Part shown: piece after piece, positions 22,614 through 32,662 of the stretch | How the letters are laid out: every line of letters starts with the position of its first letter | Position numbering within the stretch: position 1 is the stretch's first letter | NCBI RefSeq assembly: GCF_963678635.1 | Contig: NC_087062.1 | Coordinates: 12,382,670 to 12,446,669 of the forward strand | Direction: 5' to 3' | DNA: 64,000 bases | Source: Symsagittifera roscoffensis | Taxonomy: Eukaryota > Xenacoelomorpha > Acoela > Convolutidae | Made by a program: the position numbers and the translations under genes | The notes under the pieces: generated by a model | Told to the model about the DNA's origin: nothing | Seen by the model: the letters and a program-made list of their open reading frames with translations, nothing else | Database searches by the model: none

Positions 22614-23452
22614 TAACCGTGTCGCAAGACATCGACACAGTCGACCACCGCGACGAGGAATGGATCGATGACCGGTCCAAGCCCGAGGTAGAATTCGACG
22701 ACGATCAACAGCAACCCTATGAAAAAGACTTGACGAATCTGCGTGTCTTGGAATGGCTGAACGAAATGACGTCGGACCCAAAGGAGACCAGTGTCACGAC
22801 TCAAGATATAGACCGTGAGAGCATGAAATACATAAAAACTAAAAGGGATGATCCTTCCTGGGCTGCCCAGGAAGGGCAATTACTCATTACTGCATCCAAC
22901 GTCGATTAAATACCCGGTATGCGATGGACGGGGATGTCGATGGATATTTTTGTCCGGGGAGTGGGGATAGGACCTAGAAACGGGAAGTAGGCGGAAATAG
23001 GCGAGGACCCCAAGAAGGTAGCGGAAATAGGCGAGGACCCTAAGAAACCGGACATAAGAAGAGTAGTTGAGTAATATTTTAACCTGCCAAATGAATACTC
23101 AAGTAGCATAATTTTCACAGATAGCGATTTTATACTTACAAATAGGACATGTTAGATAGCAATCACAGCGGACATGAGTTTTAGGACAGCGTTAGCAGCG
23201 GATTTTAAGAGAATATATAAAAAAAAAACAGAATTCTTTTGGAAGCAAAGACTACGAATAGGAGGTGTAGCAGCCTTGCCTCCGGTGGCGTCGCCGATAC
23301 CGGGAATGTATCTATGCTTTTTGGTGACGAGGGAGACGGAGAAGCAGCATGTGGACCCGGAAAACCTAGTCTTGTCCTTGACGAGACTGAGAGACTTCCT
23401 CACTCGAGAATTACCGTACCACTTGAGAATTACCGTACCACTTCAGAATTAG
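22614..23452 (+). pseudogene. Subfamily A Pol C-terminal macro-like domain, copy 2
   Basis: Frame 22619-22909 carries LTNLRVLEWLNEMTSD (matching LRILEWMRDV of B), stops after TASNVD and resumes in the same frame with MDIFVRGVGIG. After two more stops the frame at 23174-23452 gives MSFRTALAADFKRIY, IGGVAALPPVAS, GMYLCFLVTRETEKQ, DPENLVLSLTRLRDFL. This is the clearest A-type copy of the macro-like core. As in the other A copies, the last strand and helix (EVSMP... in B) are missing, replaced by short tandem repeats. Confidence 0.6.
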
Positions 23453-23918
23453 CGTACCAACTTGAGTGCTTGAGAATTAACTTCTTCAAGTGTTGTTTGA
23501 CTGTGGGTTCGTTTGAGACCTTCTTTTTTTTCAGTTGAGTATAGTTGGGTAGTCAATTTGACTTTACCAAATCAATCTGAAAATAAAACCTGATCTTTAG
23601 ACTGACATGCTATGTTCCTAACCTAAAACCCCCACTGCCATTAAAGTTAAAACCTTATCCTTTTCGTTCTACTAAAATAATTCAATTGGAAGTTTTCTAA
23701 GAGCATGAAGATTCATTTTATGTTTTAGCACCATCAATCATTTAAAAATTAATTGTCATGCCAATCACTTTTAAGATCCTTTTACCTGTTCCGTACCCCA
23801 ACACCTAACTTTAGATCCCTTTATGCCCAACTCAAGACCCCCATGTACCTGACTTAGGCAATACTCAGGTAGTATTTCTTGTGCAGATGTACCATTATCT
23901 CCATTTCTGCGAAGACCA
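23453..23918. other. Noncoding junction between + and - elements (unit 2a)
   Basis: Copy of 18,061-18,520. Its last 50 bp (about 23,869-23,918) are the - strand macro-domain C-terminus (HKKY side), which breaks off at gaagaccacg. The next base begins + strand integrase sequence, marking the 2.2-kb duplication junction. Confidence 0.7.
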
Positions 23919-24814
23919 CGAACGTTGGTGTCGATGTGAGGGTATATTGTTCCAGGTACATGACCGATTGGGACAGATACCTTCCACAGGTGATGGGAGC
24001 TCACAACAGCATGCAACACTCCACCACAGGAGTTAGTCCACATATGATGTTAACCGGTCACGAGAAGTCTTTGCCCTTGAATTTCTTTTACCCAGAGTAT
24101 GAAGGGAAGAAAACATCACCACAAGTCTATAAGGGATGGGACTAGACGTCAGCAAGATCTAAACGACATGTGTAGACGGAAGACGCAGCAGGCACAGGCA
24201 AGACAGAGGAAAATTTCGACAAAAAAGAAGCTGGTGCAAAAGCTTACTCGGTGGGAGACTACATATGGGTATTTCAAAACGTTATATCAACGAAAGGAAC
24301 GAAAAAGCTCCTAAAAAATGGACGGGACCCTTCAAGATTACGGAAGTGCACCAGGAGGGAAGTTTTTATAGACGGAGTACCGGCCGAGCCGCTCACTGCG
24401 AAAACACTAAGCCACACAACCCATCGATGGAAGACTGGTGTATACCTGCAGACATGGAAGAGGGTGATTATCTGATGATGGATTCTGCCTGTGAGGTCAA
24501 TGAAACGGGCACCAAAGAAAAGAATGGTAGGAATGAGGTTGTAGAGGAAGGGTCAAGTCCACCACTGGACCTGGATCTCAACGAGGTGATTGAAGCAGAT
24601 GAAGAAACCTTACCCTACGCAGAAGAGGACTGGCAAGACCTCGAACAGATGGAGGTCCCCAAGAATTTGGAACCAGTTCATCCGTTTACCATACAGACTC
24701 GATAGAGTGACAGGACAAGACTCACGAAGAAATACAACCTTTACGGAGATGACTTCATAGTAGACAGAATGGATCTGAAGAAGATAGTGGAAGAATTGGT
24801 GGGTCTAGAATAAA
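23919..24814 (+). pseudogene. Subfamily A integrase C-terminus, copy 3
   Basis: Starts abruptly within the integrase just after the catalytic-core deletion point and repeats 21,720-22,613: YCSRYMTDWDRYLPQV, QHSTTGVSPHMM, then frame 24265-24705 with KKWTGPFKITEVHQEG and the acidic tail. It has the same TAG (24,703-24,705) and stop before the next domain. Minor differences include Met to Lys in GPFKIT. It has no core or zinc module and cannot act. Confidence 0.8.
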
Positions 24815-25650
24815 TAACCGTGTCGCAAGACATCGACACAGTCGACCACCGCGACGAGGAATGGATCGATGACCGGTCCAAGCCCGAGGTAGAATTCGAC
24901 GACGATCAACAGCAACCCTATGAAAAAGACTTGACGAATCTGCGTGTCTTGGAATGGCTGAACGAAATGACGTCGGACCCAAAGGAGACCAGTGTCACGA
25001 CTCAAGATATAGACCGTGAGAGCATGAAATACATAAAAACTAAAAGGGATGATCCTTCCTGGGCTGCCCAGGAAGGGCAATTACTCATTACTGCATCCAA
25101 CGTCGATTAAATACCCGGTATGCGATGGACGGGGATGTCGATGGATATTTTTGTCCGGGGAGTGGGGATAGGACCTAGAAACGGGAAATAGGCGGAAATA
25201 GGCGAGGACCCCAAGAAGGTAGCGGAAATAGGCGAGGACCCTAAGAAACCGGACATAAGAAGAGTAGTTGAGTAATATTTTAACCTGCCAAATGAATACT
25301 CAAGTAGCATAATTTTCACAGATAGCGATTTTATACTTACAAATAGGACATGTTCGATAGCAATCACAGCGGACATGAGTTTTAGGACAGCTTTAGCAGC
25401 GGATTTTAAGAGAATATATAAAAAAACAGAATTCTTTTGGAAGCAAAGACTACGAATAGGAGGTGTAGCAGCCTTGCCTCCGGTGGCGTCGCCGATACCG
25501 GGAATGTATCTATGCTTCTTGGTGACGAGGGAGACGGAGAAGCAGCATGTGGACCCGGAAAACCTAGTCTTGTCCTTGACGAGACTGAGAGACTTCCTCA
25601 CTCGAGAATTACCGTACCACTTGAGAATTACCGTACCACTTGGGAATTAG
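24815..25650 (+). pseudogene. Subfamily A Pol C-terminal macro-like domain, copy 3
   Basis: Repeats 22,614-23,452 with few changes. Frame 24820-25110 holds the LRVLEWLNEM segment. Frame 25375-25650 holds SFRTALAADFKRIYKK, IGGVAALPP, GMYLCFLVTRE and SLTRLRDFL. The A-run near 25,418 is shorter than in copies 1 and 2, so the reading frame around it differs among copies, a typical homopolymer slip. It is truncated before the final strand, as in the other A copies. Confidence 0.6.
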
Positions 25651-26050
25651 CGTACCAACTTGAGTGCTTGAGAATTAACTTCTTCAAGTGTTGTTTGACT
25701 GTGGGTTCGTTTGAGACCTTCTTTTTTTTCAGTTGAGTATAGTTGGGTAGTCAATTTGACTTTACCAAATCAATATGAAAATAAAACCTGATCTTTAGAC
25801 TGACATGCTATGTTCCTAACCTAAAGTCCCACTGCCATTAAAGTTAAAACCTTATCCTTTTCGTTCTACTAAAATAATTCAATTGGAAGTTTTCTAAGAG
25901 CACGAAGATTCATTTTATGTTTTAGCACCATCAATCATTTAAAATTTAATTGTCATGCCAATCACTTTTAAGATCCTTTTACCTGTTCCGTACCCCAACA
26001 CCTAACTTGAGATCCCTTTATGCCCAACTCAAGACCCCCATGTACCTAAC
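25651..26050. other. Noncoding junction between + and - elements (unit 2b)
   Basis: Third copy of the tail-to-tail spacer. On the - strand it directly follows the stop of the B element, the place where a 3' polypurine tract and LTR would be expected. I could not match it to sequence upstream of gag (39-42 kb), so the 3' LTR may have been lost when the two elements were joined. Confidence 0.45.
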
Positions 26051-26949
26051 TTAGGCGATACTCAGGTAGTATTTCTTGTGCAGATGTACCATTATCTCCA
26101 TTTCTGCGAAGACCACGTGTAGGATAGCATATAGTTCCCTTGGGCTCAGCTTGCCCCTGTTCGGATCATAGACTGGCATTGAGACCTCCGTTATTCTTCT
26201 TTCGATCATGAAGTCCCGCAGTCTCGTTAGTGCCAACATTACTTGTTCAGGATCGATCGTGTTCCTCTCACTGACCCTTGTCACTAAGAAGCACAGGTAT
26301 GCCTGGGACTTGTGCTACTGATGGTGGAAGCGCAGCCATTCCCCCCCCCCCCCACCCCCGGTCTCTGTCTAAACAGTAACTCCACGATCTGGTACTCTCT
26401 CTTGAAGTCAGCCTCCAGTCTTGATTTGAAACTCATGTCCGCCGTGATACAGATTGCGCTAGTCCTGTCTGACAGAATGAAGTCGCTATCCGTTATCAGG
26501 ATGTTCTCCGAGTATTCGTTGGGTATTTCAAACTTCGTTTTGAAATTCCGTCCTATGGTAGGCTCAGCCTCCTCCCCATCCAGTTCCAGTCCGCTCGTTT
26601 TTCTCACTTCCCTGAGTTTCTTTGTCATCAAATTTTCGTTGTGGGTAAGTCCTACCCCCACTCCCTGGACAAAAATATTTATCGACGTCCCCGTCGATGC
26701 TTCTGGGTCTAAATTATCTGGTGGTATCTCGAGCGGCCTGTCTGTTGCTGTCCAGCCGAAGAGGGGATCCTCTGTTTTCATGTGTTTTCCCGCTGATACG
26801 TCAACTTGTTGTATGCTTTGACCTTCGCCGCTTCCGTTCTTGACATCGCGCATCCATTCTAATATCCTCAAGTTCGTATTCTCCCTCCTCTCTATCTCGC
26901 TCTGTTCCAAATCTGTCTCCCGTTCTGGTGTCGATTAGTCTTCCTGCTG
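26051..26949 (-). pseudogene. Subfamily B Pol C-terminal macro-like domain
   Basis: Frame 26910-26284 (nominal TTG start; really open from a stop near 26,934) carries LRILEWMRDV, GTSINIFVQGVGVGL, then NILITDSDFILSDRT, ICITADMSFKSRLEADF and a Gly-rich turn. A C-run at 26,341-26,352 shifts the frame. Frame 26284-26051 continues with LVTRVSERN, VMLALTRLRDFMIER, ITEVSMPVYDPNRGK and VVFAEMEIMVHLHKKYYL. Order and spacing match TARG1/OARD1-type macro domains: ISxD strand, MGAGIA loop, helix, YLxTK strand, LRxxLExLRxH helix, xMPxIGCGLD strand, VFxxTDIxxxVY strand. The ADP-ribose loops are changed: SFKSRL for MGAGIA, VYDP for IGCG. ADP-ribose hydrolysis is therefore doubtful; a binding or structural role is possible. 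The frame is the same as the integrase's. Confidence 0.6.
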
Positions 26950-28077
26950 TTAGTGTTCATTATCATTGATAATTTGCCATTCATCATCGGCTGCCAGTTT
27001 GTCCACACTTAGTAGCTCTTTGCTTAGGTCATCGGGCTGTATCTTATCAATCAGGAAATCGTCTCCGTACCTGTTGAACCTCATGCCTGTCCGTTTGCGA
27101 TTGCCACTCCTTGTCCCCGATGGTATTGGTAAGTCTGGTTCTGTCCACTTCGGCACCTCACCCTGCTCCGGATCGTTCCAGTCTTCTTCCACAAAGGATT
27201 CCGCCTCAGTGTCCGCTTCTATCTTTTCATTGTCATCCAAACTCAAGTTCTCGTTGCCATCATTTTTCTATGTGGTGCCTCTTTCGTTCACTTCACACGC
27301 TGGCTCCACCAGTAGGTACTCAAGTCCCTCCATGTCCTGTGGTATACACCAGTCCTCTGGGGATGGGACGTGAGGCTTCAGGTTTCCAAAATGTGCTGCT
27401 GGCCCCGTACTCAAGCGGTAGAACCGTCCTTGTTGATGTACTTCCGTTAACATGAATGGTCCTCTCCATTTCTTAAGTAGTTTCTTTGTCCCTTTGGGCG
27501 GTATGAAATTCTGGAAGACCCACACGTACTGGCCCACTTCATATGGCTTCGCCTGTAATATCTTTTCATCATATTTCTTGCACTGTCTCATTTGTGCTTG
27601 CGCAGTGTTCCTCCTGCATAGCTCGTTTAGTTCCTGCTGTCTCCTGATCGCTTCTTTCATGTAGGCTTGAGGCGATGTCCTCTTCCCTTCGTATTCCGGG
27701 TAAAAGAATGTCAGGGACATTGCTCTCTCCCTGCCCGTCAACATCATGAAAGGACTGATGCCCGTTGTTGAGTGTTGCGTACTGTTGTAGGCCCCTACGA
27801 CTTGCGGCAGATATTTATCCCAGTCAGTCATGTATCTTGAGCAGTATACCCTCAACATATTCACCAACGTTCTATTCTGTCTCTCTACCAGCCCGTTGGT
27901 CTGAGGATTGTAGGTTGTCGAGTGTGCTTGAGCAATGTGTGACCTCTTCATCAATTCTTTTGTCAAGTCCCCCACAAAAGCTTTGCCGTTGTCTGACTGA
28001 AAAGTCATTGGACAACCATATTGTGATATCCAATGCGTTATCAGGTGGTCACAAGTCTCCTCTGCTGAGGTTGTCTG
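26950..28077 (-). pseudogene. Subfamily B integrase core end, GPY/F module and acidic tail
   Basis: Frame 28008-27268 begins MTFQSDNGKAFVGDLTKEL (second catalytic Asp kept) and has YNPQTNGLVERQNR with the catalytic Glu, QHSTTGISPFMMLTGRE, and the GPY/F-like module KKWRGPFMLTEVHQQGRFYR, which targets or stabilises integration. It stops near 27,268. The acidic tail continues in 27246-26950 with EADTEAESFVEEDWND and GDDFLIDKIQPDDL. Compared with the duplicate at 19,383-20,478, this copy keeps the Asp but has an extra stop between module and tail. Confidence 0.85.
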
Positions 28078-29154
28078 ACACGGAACTGATCTATTATAGC
28101 CAGTTTCTGGTTATATCCCGACTCCGTCATGCAGATCTTTTGATGGTCTATCTGCACCCCCTCGTTAAACTCCGAGCTCTCAACGGACTTGAGTGGAAAC
28201 TTCATCTTCCTTGGGTCTTTTACCTGCAGGCATGCCAGGCATGCATTCACCCATCTCTTGCCAAGCTTTCCTCAATCCTGGCCAATCAAACCTGTGAAGT
28301 ATTCTCTGTTGCATTTTGTCTATCCCCTGGTGCCCCATCTGATCGTGCGATCTGAATAACACCTCCGTCTGATACAATTGTGGTAATACGATGAGGTTGT
28401 GCTTGTGTAATATCTTCTCTTCATTTTTTCTCTTGCACGCTACCACCCCGTCAGCTGTGTGATAGAGTAAATCTTTCTTTTCTTTCTAGAACTGGCTCAA
28501 GATCTTGTAGCTGTCTTCTTCGAGTTCCCCTTTCTCCTTCGACCCCGTCCGGATCCATTTGGAGAGGTTACTTGTCATCTTGTCATTCTTTTGGGCTCTT
28601 ATCAGGTCCGACAGCCTATATCTCGCTTTGACGTGTTCCTTTAGTGCCATCATCTGTCCATTCATTTCCCCAGGGTTGTGGATGTCATCATTCAGCTTCA
28701 CGCATATTATCCTCTTCACGATCTTCATATCATCTTCTGGCACCAGATTTGTTCTGACATTTGAGTTGCATGATAGTTCCCTGAATGGTTTCCTCAATAC
28801 CGCAATTTTCTCAAGTACTTCACCTCCTTGTACTTCTTGTTCATCCGAGTTGTACGTTCTTGAGGAGGGATCTGTTTGTAGCTCCCTGTCGCGGTGTCTC
28901 ATCTTCTCATCTGCCAGTATCATGCATAGACTATCCTGATCATCGCTGCTCTTTTCCGAATCTTCATCCCATTCTTCACACTCCCCGGACATCTTCTCTT
29001 CTCCGGTTTCTTCTTCTTCCGTGGACGTGGACCACTCCCCGGTCTCTTGACCTAGTCCCTGGTGTTCAGCTTCTTCCTTAAACGCCACTTTCTTTTTCCT
29101 AACCTCAGTCCTCTCAAGTATGTTATCAGGGATTTTGTCAACCAGTGACCGCAC
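28041..29154 (-). pseudogene. Subfamily B Pol linker and integrase N-terminal zinc module/core start
   Basis: Frame 29154-28486 is the hydrophilic linker (RYRLSDLIRAQKNDKMTSN..., ending ILSQF). Frame 28446-28180 has VLFRSHDQMGHQGIDK, the two His of the H2C2 module. Frame 28250-28041 has ACLACLQVKD, with both Cys kept unlike subfamily A, then QIDHQKI with the first catalytic Asp and AIIDQF. Just after this, about 30 bp of core is lost or rearranged (RVRQPQQRR), so the domain is not intact. Confidence 0.8.
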
Positions 29155-29307
29155 GACTTCGTTGCCATCAGTACCGCTTCATCTTGGAGAGTCTGCATTG
29201 CTAACTGTCTCACTCCTTCGCAGTATCGTGACTTCCGGTTCCTACCTATTCTTTCCTACGTTCACGGGTTTATCATCTGCCAGTTTCTCAAGTATTCTCC
29301 ACAAGTC

Positions 29308-30209
29308 TTAATCTACCTGAGTATCTCCCGTTTCCACCTGGTTGAGATCATAACCTTTTGCCTTGAGCGTCTCTCTCACGATTTTTGACTTGAGCATTAT
29401 CTTTATCCGTATCCCTCGTTTCTTCTTCAAGATTGTTTTCTTTTGGGGCTCTTCTGGTAAATCAGGATGATCTTCTATCGGTTTGCATGACTTGTCTAGC
29501 CATCTCGTGATTGGAAGACTGTCATAAGTTTTTTTGTCCATGAAGGAGAAGCCATCTTTTATCTCGGGCCTGTCTGCCTCCCTCTGTTCCTGCCTCTCGT
29601 AGAACTCCGTCTTCCTACTCAAGCTATCGGCATTCTGATGTTTGTCCCTTGTTCTATGCTCAATTATCATGTTGTACCCATCCAAGCGAACTATCCATCT
29701 CCCAATGTAGCTCTGGTCCATCGAGTACATCGTCAGCCAGCTGAGTGCCCTGTTGTCGACCCGCAGCTTAAACGGTTCACTGCCTAGGTATGCTCTATAT
29801 TTCTCGACAAAGTAACCACCGCGAACATCTCCGCTTTCGGCGCCCCGTACTTCATTTCCGTATCACTCAAGACTTTGCTCCAGTATGCTATTGGTCTCAA
29901 GACTGTCCTCCCGTTCCTTTCCTGTTCTTGACGGAGAATTCCAGAAATCGCGACTACCGACGCGTCCGTATCCAACACGTACATCCCTTTCTCCGTTGGC
30001 ATCCCTAACACCGGTACCTCGCACAACTCTTTCTTTATTCTCTGGAATGACTCTTCTGCTGCGTTGTTCCATGTGAACTTTTTGCCTTTGTGTCTCATTA
30101 ATTGTTGCATCGGGTACACCTTGTCCGCATAGCCCTTGATGAATTCCCGTAGTAGTTTGCAAAATCCAGGAAGCTCATCAACTGGTGTTCCGTTTTTGGC
30201 GATTTCCAA
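29308..30209 (-). pseudogene. Subfamily B RT connection and RNase H
   Basis: Frame 30209-29784 contains the RT thumb/connection (LREFIKGYADKVYPMQQL, FTWNNAAEESFQRIK) and RNase H up to AEMFAVV: YVLDTDASVVAISGIL has the first catalytic Asp and DTEMKYGAPKAEMFA the Glu. A frameshift near 29,800 separates the third Asp block, DNRALSWL (about 29,758-29,735). Frame 29730-29308 carries MYSMDQSYIGRW and the linker with KTEFYERQE. It is the closest relative in the window of the triplicated fragment at 11.8-15.6 kb. Confidence 0.85.
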
Positions 30210-30929
30210 GTTAGAACTGCTCCCACTGCATGTGGATCTGGTCTAATGCCGTGCCTGTCGACCATTCTGCCCAAGTATTTTATCGAATCCTTGAGTATCT
30301 CGCACTTTGACGGCTTACACTTTAGCCCCGACCTCTTCATAGATGCAAACACCTCGTCCAGTCGCTCGATGGGGTCTTCTAGTGTGGCCGTCGCTATTAC
30401 CATGTCATCCACATAGCACATTATCAAATTGCTGTACTTCTTTGTCACACCTATCAGCGCATGTGCCATCAACCGTTAAAACGTGGCTGTGGCATTGCAA
30501 AGACCAAACGGCATCCGTTTCCATTGAAACAGCCCCAACTTGCAAGCGAACCCTGTTTTGTCCCTGTCTTGCTTCCTCAGCGGAACCTGCCAGAATGCCG
30601 AACCTAAATCAAGAGTTGTAAAAAATTTTGCGTCTTCTAACTTCGAGAGGCTCTCGTCAATCCTAGGTATTAGGTAATGTCTCTATTTCTTTCCTACATG
30701 CCTCCGATTTGTGAGAGGTCAGGCGCCTCGCCCCCTCCCTGTGTGGTACCGCATTCTCTTCAAGTTCTTTTTCATGCTCAACAAAATTGCAACACCCAAT
30801 GTCTGCCTTATGTCTCGAAAAAACTTCCGCGTTCCGCTCAAGTACGTCCTTGATGGCTTCGAGCTGTTCGTCCGTCAACTTGCCCCTTAAAAGTTCGATC
30901 TCCGGCAGGACCGGTTTATCACTTTGCAT
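30098..30929 (-). pseudogene. Subfamily B reverse transcriptase
   Basis: Frame 30929-30663 begins before the RT with LPEIELLRGKLTDEQLEAIKDVL, ADIGCCNFVEHE and VPHREGARRL. Another frame down to about 30,472 has FFTTLDLGSAFWQV (motif A Asp, near 30,606) and WKRMPFGLCNA. Frame 30472-30098 has the catalytic box CYVDDMVIA (30,403-30,418), LKCKPSKCEI and YLGRMVDRHGIRP. All core motifs are present, but at least two frameshifts and a stop split the domain. It copies element RNA into cDNA in intact relatives. Confidence 0.85.
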
Positions 30930-31041
30930 TTGGCAAGTGTAGGCCGTTCCGGAAAATTCGATTAGCTCGATAGCCCATCGTCCGTCTCTGACTTAAGTGA
31001 TTTCACAAGACCTGATGAATCTTTTATTTTCTTCAATCGTC

Positions 31042-31923
31042 TCAAGATACAATTTTTTTTCCCTTTTGATTGGGACAATCAACAACTTCATTTTGTTTTG
31101 AATTTTCAGTCATTTCATATCGAGTTTTAACGGGTAAAGCATATCCCAGTTTCCTCCCCCTCTGTATCGTGATGGGTATATCAAGAGTATTCAACAAGAC
31201 ATTGACGCAGAGACTGCTCTTGGTTATCGAGAAGGATCTTCCTAAAACAGCAGCACTTTGACTATTAGGTTTCGGGACTATGCATACTTGCTTGTTGTCA
31301 CTTAGTTCATTGTAATTTTTCATTCGCAAGCTTACGATTGCCGCTTCGTTCGCCTTTAGCCTCACCCTCCTACTCAAGAATACCGGTGCTTTATTTTCAT
31401 TCGTTATTATCAAATTTACCGGTTTAATTGCGTACATCCTATCCGGGTTTCTTATCCTGCACATCGCATTGCTTAAATCAAGTGTTACATCGAAGTTCCT
31501 GATAAAGTCCCTGCCTAAAATGAACTGGTCAATCTCATCTAGGTTTTCTACCACAAGAAAGTTCATCCACAGATTGCGTTCCCCCAGATTTAGGGGCTAT
31601 TATTGGTGTTCTGCCTAACACCTCAGCGCCCCTTTGTTAGCAGCTGACAAGCGTATTCTCGAGTCTATCAAGTCATCTTTGTTGAAGCCCATTCGCTCCC
31701 AAGTTTCGATTGGTATTACACTCAAGACCGCTCCAGTATCGAGTAACCCACGCAAGTGAGTCTTTTTGCCACTTATGTCAAGCACGTGTGCTGATACGTC
31801 TGCCTCTGTCCCGATGTGCATTTTATCTTCCTCCAGCATGGCACAGTGTCCAATCGATCTCACCTTTAATTCTTCTCTGCCCACGTAGATCTGTCCCACT
31901 AGATCTTCATCACATGTTATCAT
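31042..31923 (-). pseudogene. Subfamily B aspartic protease and linker to RT
   Basis: Frame 31923-31615 has the retropepsin active site LRGLLDTGAVLSVIP (DTGA at 31,729-31,740). The second conserved block of retropepsins, ILGRDFIRNFDV, falls in frame 31566-31042 after a frameshift. This segment continues as a beta-rich linker toward RT (VRLKANEAAIVSLRM, LGYALPV). The enzyme would process Gag-Pol. It is broken between the two halves. Confidence 0.8.
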
Positions 31924-32044
31924 TGTTTTTTTTGTAGATGTTTATCCCATCTATATTCAACATCACCTCATGCGGACCATAAGCTTCTGTGTATCTGTTG
32001 TCCACACGGACCGACTTGCTGCCACCTCTCGTGAGTAGCGCCCT

Positions 32045-32662
32045 CTAGGCTCTAGATGTCGTCTGTGGGCTTATCGCACTCAAGTAATCTGCGTATACGT
32101 CAATGTGCATTACTGTCTGGTCGCTGGGTTCACTTAAGTTCCTTGTCACCTCATGGCCACCTACAGTGATTATCAACATTATCCTGGCTCCGATTTTCGT
32201 TATGCCAAATGGCTTTCCTGTCACCATTTTCAGAGTGTTGCAATTTCCACTCTTTGTCGACCCTATTACAGCTTCTGGCACGGGCACCGAGCAACTTAGA
32301 GTCTCATTCAATCTCTGTCTGTCGATCTCTTGCTTCAACCGTTGCTTTATCTCCTTCGTTGCTAGGTCTTGTTTCACCTTGTTAATCACCTCTGACGCCG
32401 CTTTCTCATAATTTATCTCTAGGGCGTTTTTGGCCGTGGCCTCTATCGCTTTTTTAACTTGCGTTACAGCCTTCACTGTCTTCGTTGGCAGTTTCGTACT
32501 CGGTGCTTCTAAGTTTTTTGTTATAAACTCGGTTTGTCTATTTCGCTGATTCTGCACCGCCGCTAATGCCAATTTATGTTTGGGGTGACTCTGGTTCTTG
32601 ACCGCCTCCCAAAACAAAGACAATCCATCCTGAAGTGCCCCTCCTGATTGCAGAAGAAGCAT
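32045..32662 (-). pseudogene. Gag-protease linker of subfamily B
   Basis: Open frame of 205 codons rich in Lys, Gln and Ala (NKVKQDLATKEIKQRLKQEID), predicted helical or coiled. It follows the second CCHC knuckle after a frameshift and ends shortly before the protease. It carries no enzymatic motif. A role as spacer or nucleic-acid-binding segment is only a guess. Confidence 0.6.

Larger units (their letters stand above)
15667..28077. repeat. Large tandem duplication (4.8-kb unit) with nested 2.2-kb duplication
   Basis: Unit 1 (15,667-20,478) is + strand integrase/macro, junction, then - strand macro/integrase tail. Unit 2 (about 20,479-28,077) repeats this order, but keeps 0.61 kb lost from unit 1 and contains an internal duplication: 21,720-23,918 is repeated as 23,919-26,118. 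At the unit 1/2 junction a 15-bp sequence starting gacctggagg is doubled (20,476-20,490 and 20,491-20,505). At the 2.2-kb junction (about 23,918) the - strand tail sequence gaagaccacg switches directly into + strand integrase. Copies look about 98-99 percent identical. Real rearrangement and assembly error are both possible. Confidence 0.85.

Noticed and set aside
25651-26050. 3' LTR of the B element
   Set aside because: The position is right, but I could find no matching copy above 39,064, and the segment exists because of the tail-to-tail junction and its duplications.
26950-28077. Chromodomain at the integrase C-terminus
   Set aside because: The region has a GPY/F-type module and then an acidic tail; no aromatic chromodomain pattern is visible.
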